DNA of 64,000 nucleotides from an uncultured Acidimicrobiales bacterium (GCA_951812975.1 CATOTC010000003.1:1-64000); one strand, 5' to 3'; shown: positions 8,439-17,100, counted from the stretch's first letter. The notes: generated from the sequence alone by a model not told the origin. Made by a program: numbers and translations.

Positions 8439-8453
8439 AGAGGCGGGGCCTCT
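8439..8453. terminator. hairpin between convergent genes
   Basis: AGAGGC (8439-8444), GGG loop, GCCTCT (8448-8453) form a perfect 6-bp stem between the SDR and the convergent hydrolase gene. There is no T-run, so terminator function is plausible but unproven. Confidence 0.4.
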
Positions 8454-9313
8454 CAGGGAGTCGCGTAGTCGCTGATTCGTACGCACCGGTTGGTCATTGT
8501 TCCGATGTCTTCAATCTCCGAGGTGATCACGTCTCCGTGTTGTAGCAGCTTCCCCTGTGACACGCCGACACCGTCGGGGGTGCCGGTAAAGATCAGATCG
8601 CCCGTGGTCAGCGTGGTGATGTGGGAAATGTACGACACCAGTGCCGGAACGTCGAAGATCAATTGTGAGGTCGTGCCGTCTTGGCGCACTTCGTCGTTGA
8701 TCTTGGTGCTGAGGCGCAGGTTGGAAGGATCGGCAACAAGTTCGGGTGAGACCAGGTACGGTCCGATCGGTCCGAAGGTATCGAAAGACTTACCCAGATC
8801 GAAGTGGGGTGGGGTCGCTGAGAACTGCATCGGACGATCAGAAATGTCCTGTCCGACAGTCAGACCAACGATGCGGTTCCAGGCATCCTCTTTGGCAATG
8901 TCCTTTCCGCCCACACCGATAACGACCACCAGTTCCACCTCATAGTCGACGCCATCGCTGCGCATCTCCACATCGGCTGTCGGGCCGACGATGCACGACG
9001 GGAATTTCGTGAATACCAACGGATTCTTGGGAGGTTCCATAGCGGATTCGGCTGCATGGTCTGCGTAGTTCAGGCCGATTCCAAAGCAGTTGCGAGGCCG
9101 TGGAACCGGCGCGTCGAGGGTCGCGTCGGCGACTCTTCCGGTTGCTTCTCGATCGTTGAGCATCGCCTGAAGATCGGCCATTTCGGTCGCCATCGTGAGT
9201 GCTTCCATAGGATCTGAAGGGATTGCCCCAGCACTTGTCGACTCAATGTCGTAGTAGTTGTCGCCGTCGACGAGCGCCGCCCGCCCGGCAACATTTGCCA
9301 TCCGAAATCCCAT
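8453..9313 (-). CDS. fumarylacetoacetate hydrolase family protein
   Basis: A 286-residue protein. The FAH-family core is NCFGIGLNYADHAAES followed by the acidic metal ligands in VDYEVELVVVIG and the segment GLTVGQDISDR. TGDLIFTGTPDGVGVS near the C-terminus is a strong family signature. Members hydrolyse or decarboxylate acylpyruvates or related diketo acids with Mg/Mn. The open frame extends far upstream, but MGFRMANVAGRAAL at 9313 gives the normal family N-terminus, and the upstream extension overlaps the TetR gene antiparallel and is Arg-rich shadow. The TetR gene just upstream on the same strand probably regulates it. Confidence 0.88.
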   Translation of the reverse strand: MGFRMANVAGRAALVDGDNYYDIESTSAGAIPSDPMEALTMATEMADLQAMLNDREATGRVADATLDAPVPRPRNCFGIGLNYADHAAESAMEPPKNPLVFTKFPSCIVGPTADVEMRSDGVDYEVELVVVIGVGGKDIAKEDAWNRIVGLTVGQDISDRPMQFSATPPHFDLGKSFDTFGPIGPYLVSPELVADPSNLRLSTKINDEVRQDGTTSQLIFDVPALVSYISHITTLTTGDLIFTGTPDGVGVSQGKLLQHGDVITSEIEDIGTMTNRCVRISDYATP

Positions 9314-9393
9314 GAGCGTCCTTGAGTTGCCGAGAAGCGTTCTGAAGCCGAACGCGGCGTTTGCAGTGGCATGTATAGCAGCGTGAAGCAGGT

Positions 9394-9996
9394 TCAGCGT
9401 TGGACGCGGGCGCGAATTTCTCCGTTCAAGGTGAGGTCTTCGCAGTGGCCGAGTCCTCGCTGGAGAGCGTCGTTGTCCCGCCAGCGGGCCCAGTTCAGCC
9501 AGAGCCCGTTGGAGCTGGCGATCAGGTCTTGTACGCGGTCCGCAACCACGGTCTCGGACAGTTCCGGGCGAGCCGCACCGACGAGTTCGCAAAAACGCGA
9601 CGAGTAGCGCTCGTAGAACTCCGCGTCGAGCGCCGCCACGCCGTCTTCGGTGAGTGCCAATGCCCACAGGGCGATGCGTAACGCCAGGTAGCTGCCGTTG
9701 AGGAACTCATCGCTGAACGCGCCGCGCAGGAACGCCCGGAACTTTTCTGCCGGGTCCTGTTGTTTTTCAGCGGCACTGGCACAGGCATCGAACAGTCGGT
9801 CCGTGGCTCTCTGGAACACCGCCAGGATAAGCGTCTGCTTGTCGTCGAAGTGGTAGCTGAGCAGACCGACCGAAACGTCGGCCTCCTTTGCCACGGTTCG
9901 CATACTGGCCCCGCCGATCCCTTCGCGCAGGATCACCGATCCGACCGCGTCGAGAATCTGTTCCTGCGTCTCAGACCGGTTCAGGCGCTCGTCCAT
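9394..9996 (-). CDS. TetR-family transcriptional regulator (BetI-like)
   Basis: A 200-residue regulator. The HTH at about residues 28-55 reads GASMRTVAKEADVSVGLLSYHFDDKQTL, the BetI-like variant with VSVGLLSYHF. The ligand domain has the usual WLNWARW helix near residue 175. It precedes the FAH-family gene by 80 bases on the same strand. An imperfect palindrome lies 12 bases upstream of its start (10008-10023) and could be its own operator. Confidence 0.88.
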   Translation of the reverse strand: MDERLNRSETQEQILDAVGSVILREGIGGASMRTVAKEADVSVGLLSYHFDDKQTLILAVFQRATDRLFDACASAAEKQQDPAEKFRAFLRGAFSDEFLNGSYLALRIALWALALTEDGVAALDAEFYERYSSRFCELVGAARPELSETVVADRVQDLIASSNGLWLNWARWRDNDALQRGLGHCEDLTLNGEIRARVQR

Positions 9997-10007
9997 GTTT
10001 CAGCCTA

Positions 10008-10023
10008 CTGGACGAACGTTCAG
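10008..10023. promoter_or_regulatory. possible TetR operator
   Basis: CTGGACGAACGTTCAG has 6 of 8 base pairs symmetric and lies 12 bases upstream of the TetR start at 9996. Position and GAAC/GTTC-type half sites suggest autoregulation. No second copy was seen in the window. Confidence 0.35.
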
Positions 10024-10047
10024 CTGGTGACGCGACACAATCGCTGG

Positions 10048-10860
10048 TCAGTTGAGGAATTCGGGTTCCTCGCGCATCAGTTCATCGCGCCAGGGTTGAA
10101 ACTGGAACCACCCCGCCAGGTCCGAACCCTGCTGGCGGTAACCCTCGATGCAGAGGTGCTCAGGGATCTCGATCGGATCACCAGCGGCTTGGGCGACCAG
10201 TTGGCTCTGACAACAGCGTTCGAGCGCAACGAACCACCACACCGCCGCATCCACGCTGCCACCACAGGTGATGAGACCGTGGTTCTGATGGATGAGGGCC
10301 TTCTTGTCGCCGAGCGCCTCTGCCATCTGACGGCCGGTCTCGATGTCGAGCACCACCGCGCCGCTGCCGGCATCGCACAGGGCCACATCGTTGTAGAACA
10401 TCGTGGAGTCCTGGCTGATCATCTTGAGTGGCTGGCCGAGCGTCGAGAAGGTCTTGCCGTACATCGAGTGTGAGTGCGCCGCGGCGACCACGTCCGGCCG
10501 TGCCGCATGTATCTGTGAATGAATGGCGAACGCTGCGGTGTTGACCGGGCGGTCGCCCTCGACGACTTGGCCGTGGTCATTGACCAGGATCAGATCCGAA
10601 ACGGTCATATACTTGAAGTTCTGCCCGAAGGGGTTGACCCAGAAGTGATCGAGGTGTTCCGGGTCTCGTACCGTCACATGACCCGCTACACCCTCTGCGA
10701 GGTGCAGGCGACCCATTACCCTCAACCCGGCAGCAAGGGACTCCTTGCGCTGTTGACGTTCGGTTTCGAAGTCCTCGGCGGGGCAAGGCAGGTCCAACGA
10801 GAACTCTTCTTGCACACGAGCAAGATTCTCAAGGTCACGGTCTTGTTGGGTGTCTGTCAT
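10048..10860 (-). CDS. class II aldolase/adducin family protein
   Basis: A 270-residue protein. The zinc-binding histidines are visible as AAHSHSMYGK (His-x-His) and HQNHGLITCG, with GHVTVRDPE earlier in the fold. Relatives include fuculose-phosphate aldolases and many uncharacterised sugar-acid or hydroxyacid enzymes, so the reaction cannot be named. It is oriented with the TetR/FAH-family pair and lies 51 bases upstream of the TetR start. It may be the first gene of that transcription unit or an independent gene. Confidence 0.85.
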   Translation of the reverse strand: MTDTQQDRDLENLARVQEEFSLDLPCPAEDFETERQQRKESLAAGLRVMGRLHLAEGVAGHVTVRDPEHLDHFWVNPFGQNFKYMTVSDLILVNDHGQVVEGDRPVNTAAFAIHSQIHAARPDVVAAAHSHSMYGKTFSTLGQPLKMISQDSTMFYNDVALCDAGSGAVVLDIETGRQMAEALGDKKALIHQNHGLITCGGSVDAAVWWFVALERCCQSQLVAQAAGDPIEIPEHLCIEGYRQQGSDLAGWFQFQPWRDELMREEPEFLN

Positions 10861-10904
10861 GGTCGCCCCTCCCGTCTCAACAATCAGTGCGGCCAGCCTA
10901 CTGT

Positions 10905-10935
10905 GTTGTTGCCGGGCGCAACCGAAGCCGGGCGG
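10905..10935 (+). repeat. third copy of the GTTG-CGCCGGGCG-CAAC repeat
   Basis: The sequence GTTGTTGCCGGGCGCAAC and the following CGAAGCC match copy B at 621-658 with two or three differences over about 25 bases. It lies in the divergent promoter region between the aldolase and the esterase-like gene. Confidence 0.4.
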
Positions 10936-10952
10936 TGGGGGTAAGGTGCCTC

Positions 10953-12161
10953 ATGACAAGACGCGGTGTTGCTCTGCTGTTTCGACTCGGGGTGTTGGGG
11001 CTGGCTGTCGGGCTGTTGGCAGCAGGTTGCGGTGGTGGCGACGATGGCGAACAAGAGTCGACACCGGCCGAATCACCTGCGACGACCGCTCCAGAAACCA
11101 CGGCGGCTCCGAGCACCACCACCACGACCGCCGCTCCAACGACAACCACGACAACGACCGCAACCACCACGACAACCACCACTGTGCCGCCCGCGGGGCC
11201 CTGGGAACAGATTGCCGGGGGCGACGAGTGCAAATGCGCTGATGGCAGCGACTACAGCTTCTGGGTCCGAGAGGCCGATCCCGAACGTGTGGTGTTCTAC
11301 CTTGAGGGAGGTGGTGCCTGCTTCAGTGCCGCTTCCTGTTCGTTCACCGACGGCACCTACTCGGTCACCACCGGCGACAGCGACGACCCGACCGGAGCGG
11401 GAGGCATCTTCGACTTCTCCAATCCCGCCAATCCCCTGTCCGGCAGTTCGTACGTGGCCGCGCCCTACTGCACCGGCGATGTTCATATCGGCAACAACGT
11501 CCACCAATACAGCGACGATCTGACCGTTCACCACAACGGATTCGTGAACGCTTCTCGAGCATTGGCGGAACTTCATGCGCGTTTCCCGAACGCAACCGAA
11601 ATCGTTGTAGCCGGATCCAGCGCTGGTTCTGTTGCTGCGCCCTTCTTCGGCGGGTTGGTGTCGGACCTGTATCCAGACGCCAAGGTTTCTGTCGTGGCCG
11701 ACGCCTCGGGTGCCTATCCGAGCAACCCGGTTATCAACGCCACGATCGGCTCACTGTGGGGTGCTTTCTCGGTTGTCCCCGACTGGCCGGTGAACGAGGG
11801 AATAACTCCGCAGGAATGGGGGGTTCCCGAGATGTTCATCCAGGCCGGCCTCCATGATCCCGAGATTCGCTTCGCTCGCTTCGACAACGCCTTCGACAGC
11901 ACGCAGTTGAGCTTTGCAGAACTGGCTGGATTCGACGCGAGCAATATGGATCAGCTGATCAGATCCAACGAAGTCAGGATCGAAGCCGCCGGAGTCCCGG
12001 TGAGCAGTTATCTGGCGCCGGGCGAGGATCACACGATTCTCGGGCGCGACGAGATGTACTCCCTGGAAGTCGAGGGAGTCGTGTTCGTTGATTGGTTGAC
12101 CGAGTATCTCGCCGCGAACGCACCCATCGAAGATGTGTCCTGCGTCGACTGCGGTCCCTAG
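10953..12161 (+). CDS. secreted pectin-acetylesterase-like lipoprotein
   Basis: A 402-residue protein with a lipoprotein signal ending LLAAGC (Cys near residue 26). An acidic/Thr-rich linker with runs of Thr (about residues 40-85) follows, then a hydrolase domain. YLEGGGACFSAASC is the pectinacetylesterase/Notum-family block, and VAGSSAGSVAAP carries the Ser nucleophile. A C-terminal DHTILGRDE supplies a plausible catalytic His. Anchored outside the membrane, it probably removes acetyl or acyl esters from a polysaccharide or lipid. The linker is coded by degenerate ACC/ACG repeats. The natural substrate is unknown. Confidence 0.8.
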   Translation: MTRRGVALLFRLGVLGLAVGLLAAGCGGGDDGEQESTPAESPATTAPETTAAPSTTTTTAAPTTTTTTTATTTTTTTVPPAGPWEQIAGGDECKCADGSDYSFWVREADPERVVFYLEGGGACFSAASCSFTDGTYSVTTGDSDDPTGAGGIFDFSNPANPLSGSSYVAAPYCTGDVHIGNNVHQYSDDLTVHHNGFVNASRALAELHARFPNATEIVVAGSSAGSVAAPFFGGLVSDLYPDAKVSVVADASGAYPSNPVINATIGSLWGAFSVVPDWPVNEGITPQEWGVPEMFIQAGLHDPEIRFARFDNAFDSTQLSFAELAGFDASNMDQLIRSNEVRIEAAGVPVSSYLAPGEDHTILGRDEMYSLEVEGVVFVDWLTEYLAANAPIEDVSCVDCGP

Positions 12162-12175
12162 TTCCGCTGCCCGAG

Positions 12176-12196
12176 CGTCTCTTCGGGTTCGAGACG
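12176..12196. terminator. hairpin after the esterase gene
   Basis: CGTCTC (12176-12181) and GAGACG (12191-12196) form a 6-bp stem with a 9-base loop, 15 bases after the esterase stop. The remainder of 12162-12392 shows no supported gene. There is no T-run. Confidence 0.3.
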
Positions 12197-12392
12197 GTCT
12201 CCGCTGTCAAGAACAGCGGCGTGGGCATCGGGTTCAAGGTCGAATTCGCGATCGTGAAGACGGTGATCGTCCTGGACCGTTCAAGCCAGGCGATCGCCGA
12301 CCGGGTCGGCGCCCCGAATTTGCCGCGCTACAGGTACTCGTGCGGCAGCAAAGAGTTAGTTTTTGTCGTAGGGAGTAGTTGCAGAAGACAAG

Positions 12393-12956
12393 GTGCAGAC
12401 TGCATCCATGACTCACCGAACGATCGAAGAGCTCGAAGCAGGTTTGGCGCAGATCGCAACAGCACCCAGTGAGCAGGGAACGCTTCGGCTCATCGTGGCG
12501 CGCACCGCAGTGGATGAGCGCGAGATCGTCGAGGAAGGCGAACTCACCCTGGAGAGCGGTCTTGCGGGCGACAACTGGCTCGCCAGAGGCGACCGCCATA
12601 CCGAGGACGGCAGCGCGGATCCTCTTCGGCAGGTCACGATCATGAACTCGCGTGTGCTCGAGTTAATCGCGGGACCCACCGAGCAGTGGCCCGCTGCGGG
12701 TGACCAGCTGTACGCCGATTTCGACATCAGTGAGGCCAACGCTCCGGCGGGCACCCGCCTGAGAGTCGGTGACGCCACACTCGAGGTGACGACCGCACCG
12801 CACCTGGGTTGCGACAAGTTCAGATCCCGCTACGGCCGAGACGCGCTGCGCTGGGTCAACTCCGAGACCGGCATGGCGCTCAAACTCAGAGGCATCAACG
12901 CCCGAGTAGTCCACCCCGGCACCATCCGCAGCGGGGACCCGATCACCAAACTCTGA
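12393..12956 (+). CDS. MOSC domain-containing protein
   Basis: A 187-residue protein (or 182 if it starts at the ATG at 12408, MTHRTIEELEAG, which is equally plausible). The MOSC fold is indicated by GDNWLARG, VTIMNSRVLELI and the conserved Cys block APHLGCDKFRSRYG, with LRGINARVVHPG near the end. MOSC domains handle sulfur or molybdenum cofactor chemistry, as in MoCo sulfurase tails and YiiM-like reductases. This stand-alone form has no assigned reaction. Neighbours give no operon clue. Confidence 0.8.
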   Translation: MQTASMTHRTIEELEAGLAQIATAPSEQGTLRLIVARTAVDEREIVEEGELTLESGLAGDNWLARGDRHTEDGSADPLRQVTIMNSRVLELIAGPTEQWPAAGDQLYADFDISEANAPAGTRLRVGDATLEVTTAPHLGCDKFRSRYGRDALRWVNSETGMALKLRGINARVVHPGTIRSGDPITKL

Positions 12957-12970
12957 GCGAAACCCTCAAG

Positions 12971-13132
12971 TCAACTCGGCGCGCCGACTGAAGTCTCGGC
13001 CACCTCCGGACGCGACAGGAATCGCAACCGCAGAACGGCTGCGAACAACGAGACCGAGCCCACCGAGAACGCGAGCAGAAGCAGTCCCTGAGACAACTCG
13101 GCACCACGCTCAGTCGGAACGCCGACGCGACC
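12971..13132 (-). pseudogene. possible remnant of a membrane-protein C-terminus
   Basis: On the minus strand an open stretch of about 54 codons encodes a hydrophobic helix (QGLLLLAFSVGSVSLFAAV) followed by a basic tail, and ends at a TGA (12971-12973). A TAG lies directly upstream and there is no start codon. It looks like a transmembrane tail left from a decayed transporter, but it could be chance. This is the only content seen in 12957-13193. Confidence 0.25.
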
Positions 13133-13193
13133 CTATGCGGAATCTTGGTGCATGCGGCACGCCCAGTCGTCTCGGTCGGTAATTCAGGTTCGC

Positions 13194-13988
13194 CTACGAA
13201 ACTTCCGCTTGGCCGTCGATGAACTTGAGCGGGTCGACATCGAGCACCGCCCAGGCACGATGGTCGCCTTGTTTGTCGGCGGCGAGACCCTCCACCTGGG
13301 TGGAGGCCCAGGACAGTTCGCCGTCGCAGTCGGTCGGCCAACTCAGTTCGCTGCTGGTTCGCCGGTGCCAGTGACCGTGGACCACCAGTTCGGGCCGGGT
13401 GGCCTTCACAGCCTGCAGGACTCGTTCGCGAACCAGCGAGCACAGCATCTCATCGCGGGGCTGAAGCTCGAAGTTGCGAATCGGTGCGCCTTCGGGCGCG
13501 TCATGGCACAGCAGCACGTCGAGTGGCGCGTCGCCGAGATTCGCTACATCGGCGTCGGTGGGCATCTCGTTGGGCCACCAGCTCACGCCTTCGACTCGAT
13601 AGTGATGATCCATCGAGAAGGCACCACCGAGAGCCCCGAAGTCGACTCGGCCCCAGCGCCAGCGATGGCCGCGCGGCGCGTAGCGACAGCGCTCACCGAT
13701 CGTCACGAAGCCGTCCTCGTCTGCTTCAAGCCCCGCGAGCATCTCGTGGTTCTCGTGGTTGCCGTCGATCCAGTAGAAGCAGCTGATCCCGTAGCGTTCT
13801 GCGTGCCAGTCGACCTGGTCCAAGAAGCGCAGACCCTTGTCGGTGTGGGGCCAGTACCCGAAGTCCCCCAATTGCAGGACCGCGTCGCATCCGTGGAGGC
13901 TCGCCAGCTTGCAGAGCGTGCCCACCCACTTGCCGTTCCCGTGGGTGTCTCCCGCCAGCAACACACGCTGGGGCTCGATTTGATCCAT
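13194..13988 (-). CDS. metallophosphoesterase family protein
   Basis: A 264-residue calcineurin-like phosphoesterase. All metal motifs are present in order: LLAGDTHGN (DxH), LQLGDFGYW (GD), IDGNHENHEM (GNHE), LLCHDAPEG (H) and VVHGHWHRR (GHxH). It is cytoplasmic, with no signal peptide. The family covers phosphatases, nucleases and cyclic-nucleotide esterases, and the substrate cannot be assigned. It appears to be a single-gene unit. Confidence 0.88.
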   Translation of the reverse strand: MDQIEPQRVLLAGDTHGNGKWVGTLCKLASLHGCDAVLQLGDFGYWPHTDKGLRFLDQVDWHAERYGISCFYWIDGNHENHEMLAGLEADEDGFVTIGERCRYAPRGHRWRWGRVDFGALGGAFSMDHHYRVEGVSWWPNEMPTDADVANLGDAPLDVLLCHDAPEGAPIRNFELQPRDEMLCSLVRERVLQAVKATRPELVVHGHWHRRTSSELSWPTDCDGELSWASTQVEGLAADKQGDHRAWAVLDVDPLKFIDGQAEVS

Positions 13989-14164
13989 CCCCCAACCGTA
14001 CCGAGCACCCGATGCGACGCGCCCATCAATTCGGCCAACCCCGCACAGGTCCTTGACAGATTCCGGCGGATGATCCGGTTAGGGATTGAAGTCCGGCGTG
14101 CCTAGCCTTGACGGTCATGAATCGCTCCTCTTCTGGCCGGCGAACTGCCAAAAGGCTTACTCTG

Positions 14165-14797
14165 ATGCGCGATCGCAACAAGCGATGGTTGGCGTTGGCA
14201 GTCGCGGTGGTGGTCCTCGCCGCGGCATGCGGTGACGACACCGAAACCACCGATCCAGTCAGCACCGCCGAAGGCGCACACGAGGACCATCCCGATACGA
14301 CAACGACGCTGAGCAGCGATGATTCCGCCACGGACGGCCATGGAAACGCTCACGAACACACTCACGGTGCCGCCACGACGCCAGCGGTGGAGCCCTACGA
14401 GTCGGTGACTCTGAAAGTCTCAGAAGACGAGGCGACCCTCGAGACCGACGACTCCATGGACACCCAGGACTCGACCGAACATGACATGTCCGACATGGAT
14501 TCAGAAGGTGCAGACTCGAGCGACGGGATGAACCACCCCAAGGGCATCTCTATTGAGATTGTCGACGGCGAACCGGTCGGCGGGCACCAGCGCGTCGAGG
14601 TCGATCTCAACTCCGAAGTCGCCATTTCGGTCACCTCAGACCACGCCGAGGAAGTACACGTTCACGGCTACGACATACTCCACGCGGTCTCGCCGGGCCA
14701 ACCGTTGCATTTCAGCTTTGCTGCGAATATCCCAGGCGTGTTCGAAGTCGAGCTTGAAGGTTCCGGGCGGCTGCTGCTGCAACTCACCGTCTCCTGA
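14165..14797 (+). CDS. His/Asp-rich lipoprotein with cupredoxin-like domain
   Basis: A 210-residue lipoprotein with signal WLALAVAVVVLAAAC. A long acidic linker rich in His, Asp, Ser, Thr and Met follows (GHGNAHEHTHGAA, STEHDMSDMDSEG). A C-terminal 70-residue beta domain (VDLNSEVAISVTSDHAEEVHVHGYD, then GVFEVELEGSG) resembles cupredoxin-like folds without a complete type-1 copper set. Metal capture or delivery (Cu, Co or Zn) outside the membrane is an inference. The ATG at 14165 is preferred (AAAAGG at 14148-14153). ATGs at 14108 and 14117 would add a basic leader. It sits just upstream of the cobalamin riboswitch. Confidence 0.65.
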   Translation: MRDRNKRWLALAVAVVVLAAACGDDTETTDPVSTAEGAHEDHPDTTTTLSSDDSATDGHGNAHEHTHGAATTPAVEPYESVTLKVSEDEATLETDDSMDTQDSTEHDMSDMDSEGADSSDGMNHPKGISIEIVDGEPVGGHQRVEVDLNSEVAISVTSDHAEEVHVHGYDILHAVSPGQPLHFSFAANIPGVFEVELEGSGRLLLQLTVS

Positions 14798-14844
14798 TCC
14801 AAGCAAGAGAATTGCCTGCCCGATCGCCGCGCAGACGCATTGAT

Positions 14845-14960
14845 CGCGCGTAGGATACGCCTGTTCGTCAGAGCGAAGCCCGGTTCGAATCCGGCACTGT
14901 CCCGCAACGGTGAAGTCGCCTCACTCCGGTGGGGAGGACAAGTCCGGACGCCTCGAAGCG
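14845..14960 (+). promoter_or_regulatory. cobalamin riboswitch
   Basis: The region holds the cobalamin riboswitch core: AAGCCCGG, then GAATCCGGCACTGTCCCGCA and ACGGTGA (about 14875-14913), and AGTCCGGACGCC (14941-14952) as the B12-box-like 3' part. Boundaries are approximate. It precedes btuF on the same strand. A complementary pair GGCTCG (14992-14997) and CGAGCC (15034-15039), the latter directly before the ribosome site AAAGGAGGA, could form the expression platform that hides translation initiation when cobalamin is bound. Confidence 0.88.
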
Positions 14961-15054
14961 AATACAACGAACCGACCCTCGAGGAAGGGACGGCTCGTGC
15001 GACCGGATCCTCTTGTCGCTCGTGCCACGACCTCGAGCCAAAAGGAGGACCCGA

Positions 15055-16020
15055 ATGAAGCTAATATCTACCGCACTGTTGGCACTGCTGTTGTTCAGCA
15101 CAGCCTGCAGCGACGACGCCGTCAGCGACGGCGGTGACGATGAGGTCGCAAGCGAACAGACTGACGACAGCCCCGCTGAATCTTCTGTCGATGACGACGG
15201 CACCGGTCAGAAACGTGACGAGGAAGCTGCCTCCGGCACCGACGAGACTCCCGAATCCGCGCTGCGGATAGTCTCAATATCACCCACGGCCACCGAGATG
15301 CTGTTCGCTGTCGGCGCCGGGGATCTGGTAGTCGCCGTCGACCAGTATTCGTACTACCCCGACGAGGCCCCAGTCACCGACCTGGACGGCTTCAGCCCGA
15401 ACGTGGAGGCCATAGCGGCCTATGAGCCCGACATCGTCGTCATGCAGTCAAGCGGTGACGTAAAGGCAGGTCTGGAATCTCTCGGTATCGAAGTCGTCAT
15501 TCAAGACACAGCGGTTTCATTAGACGACGCCTACGCGCAGATCCTCGAAATCGGCGATGTGACCGGCCACTCGGACGACGCCGAAGCCCTTGTCGGCCGA
15601 ATGCAGACCGAGATCGAGTCGCTGGTCGCCGACGCTCCAGACGGAACGGGCCTCTCCTACTTCCACGAACTGGACCCGACTCTGTATTCGGTCACCAGCT
15701 CAACTTTCGTCGGTGCGGTCTACGCTCTGTTCGGATTGGAGAATGTGGCCGACCCCGCCGATGCGGACGGGTCCGCCTTCGGCTATCCACAGCTCAGCGA
15801 CGAATACCTGGTCGACACCGACCCGGACCTGATCTTCCTCGCCGACACGCTCTGCTGCCGACAGGACGCGCTCACTGTGGCCGAACGTCCTGCTTGGGAC
15901 CAGTTGAGAGCCGTACGGAACGGCAACGTAGTTGAGCTGAACGACGACATAGCCAGCCGCTGGGGGCCGCGGATCGTCGAGTTCATAGCCGCGATCTCCG
16001 AAGCGATCAGGAACCTGTAG
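15055..16020 (+). CDS. btuF: cobalamin ABC transporter substrate-binding lipoprotein BtuF-like
   Basis: A 321-residue lipoprotein (signal LLALLLFSTAC). An acidic linker of about 55 residues is followed by a BtuF/FepB-type class III binding domain (RIVSISPTATEMLFAVGAG, NVEAIAAYEPDIVVMQ, FGYPQLSDEYLV). AAAGGAGGA at 15041-15049 is a strong ribosome site for the ATG at 15055. The cobalamin riboswitch directly upstream and the cobU/T/S genes downstream identify corrinoid as the ligand. A CC pair (TLCCRQDAL) is also seen in related BtuF proteins of high-GC bacteria (from memory). Confidence 0.9.
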   Translation: MKLISTALLALLLFSTACSDDAVSDGGDDEVASEQTDDSPAESSVDDDGTGQKRDEEAASGTDETPESALRIVSISPTATEMLFAVGAGDLVVAVDQYSYYPDEAPVTDLDGFSPNVEAIAAYEPDIVVMQSSGDVKAGLESLGIEVVIQDTAVSLDDAYAQILEIGDVTGHSDDAEALVGRMQTEIESLVADAPDGTGLSYFHELDPTLYSVTSSTFVGAVYALFGLENVADPADADGSAFGYPQLSDEYLVDTDPDLIFLADTLCCRQDALTVAERPAWDQLRAVRNGNVVELNDDIASRWGPRIVEFIAAISEAIRNL

Positions 16021-17100
16021 GTGTTGAGAATTGACCGGTCGCCGTCGCTCGCGAGCACTCAGCAGGCCCTTGCGGGCTCGCGGCTCAGCTTCAGAGCGAC
16101 GGCGGCGGGGTTCGGTGCAATCATTGTCGCGGTCACGCTGGGGCTGACGGTCGGACCCGTAGACCTGGCGTTCGACAGCGTTGTCAAGGAGTTGCTCGAC
16201 GGTGTTCCGGGGTTGAGTGTCGACTCCGGACTGTCGGAGCCCCATCAGGCCATCATCGACAAGATCAGGCTGCCGCGTGTGGTTCTGGGCCTGCTGGTCG
16301 GGGCGACACTCTCCCTCAGTGGCGCGGCCTACCAGGGCGCGTTTCGAAACCCTCTGGCAGACCCGTACCTTCTCGGAATCGCGGCGGGCGCAGGTCTCGG
16401 CGCGACGATCGCCATCACCCGGGAACTCGGTGACGGCGCCGGGCTGACCGATCCGGTCCCGTTGGCTGCTTTCGCCGGGGCGCTGATAGCAGTCGGGGCC
16501 TCATATCTTGCCGGCCACCTGGGCGGGCACTCGACGGTGTCACTGGTGCTTGCAGGGGTCGCGGTTGCCAGTTTCCTCACCGCCTGCCAGACCTACGTAC
16601 TGCAGTCCAACACCGACGTCATCAGAGAGGTCTACTCGTGGATTCTGGGCCGCATCGCCACCTCAGGGTGGTCGGAGCCGGCGTTGATGACACCATATTT
16701 CGTGCTGACGGCAGTGGTCGTGCTGCGTTACCGCCGTGCCCTCGACGTTCTTTCAGTGGGCGACGAGGAGGCAGCTTCGCTCGGCCTCAACCCGCGCCGG
16801 ATTCGCAGCATCGTGGTGATCGCCGCCTCACTCGGAGCAGCTGCGGCTGTGTCTGTCACCGGACTGATCGGATTCGTCGGGATCATCGTTCCGCACACGG
16901 TTCGCCTGGTGTTCGGAGCCAGCCATCGAGTGCTGATCCCGCTGTCGATCCTCTTCGGTGGGGCGTTCATGGTTCTGGCCGATCTCAGCGCCCGTACCAT
17001 TCTGCAGCCGGCGGAACTTCCGATTGGTGTTGTGACCGCGTTCATCGGGGCGCCCTTCTTTGCGATCGTGCTGCGCACCAGTCGACGAGAGGTCTGGTGA
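16021..17100 (+). CDS. btuC: cobalamin ABC transporter permease BtuC-like
   Basis: A 359-residue FecCD/BtuC-family permease with about ten hydrophobic segments. Family blocks include RLPRVVLGLLVGATLSLSGA, NPLADPYLLGIAAGAG and VTGLIGFVGIIVPHTVRL, the last before the ATPase-contact loop. The GTG start at 16021 follows the btuF stop without a gap. It forms the membrane channel with BtuF as receptor. The expected BtuD ATPase is not the next gene and is absent from the window. Confidence 0.9.
   Translation: MLRIDRSPSLASTQQALAGSRLSFRATAAGFGAIIVAVTLGLTVGPVDLAFDSVVKELLDGVPGLSVDSGLSEPHQAIIDKIRLPRVVLGLLVGATLSLSGAAYQGAFRNPLADPYLLGIAAGAGLGATIAITRELGDGAGLTDPVPLAAFAGALIAVGASYLAGHLGGHSTVSLVLAGVAVASFLTACQTYVLQSNTDVIREVYSWILGRIATSGWSEPALMTPYFVLTAVVVLRYRRALDVLSVGDEEAASLGLNPRRIRSIVVIAASLGAAAAVSVTGLIGFVGIIVPHTVRLVFGASHRVLIPLSILFGGAFMVLADLSARTILQPAELPIGVVTAFIGAPFFAIVLRTSRREVW

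Noticed and set aside
11100..11185. Dense ACC/ACG repeats considered as a tandem repeat or CRISPR-like array
   Set aside because: No regular spacers. They encode the Thr-rich linker of a lipoprotein; the same applies to about 49310-49440.
12092..12472. A 126-codon open frame spanning the gap after the esterase
   Set aside because: It overlaps both neighbours out of frame, has no ribosome site and encodes no recognisable fold.
14880..14895. GGTTCGAATCC resembles a tRNA T-arm
   Set aside because: No acceptor stem or anticodon arm around it. It is part of the cobalamin riboswitch core.
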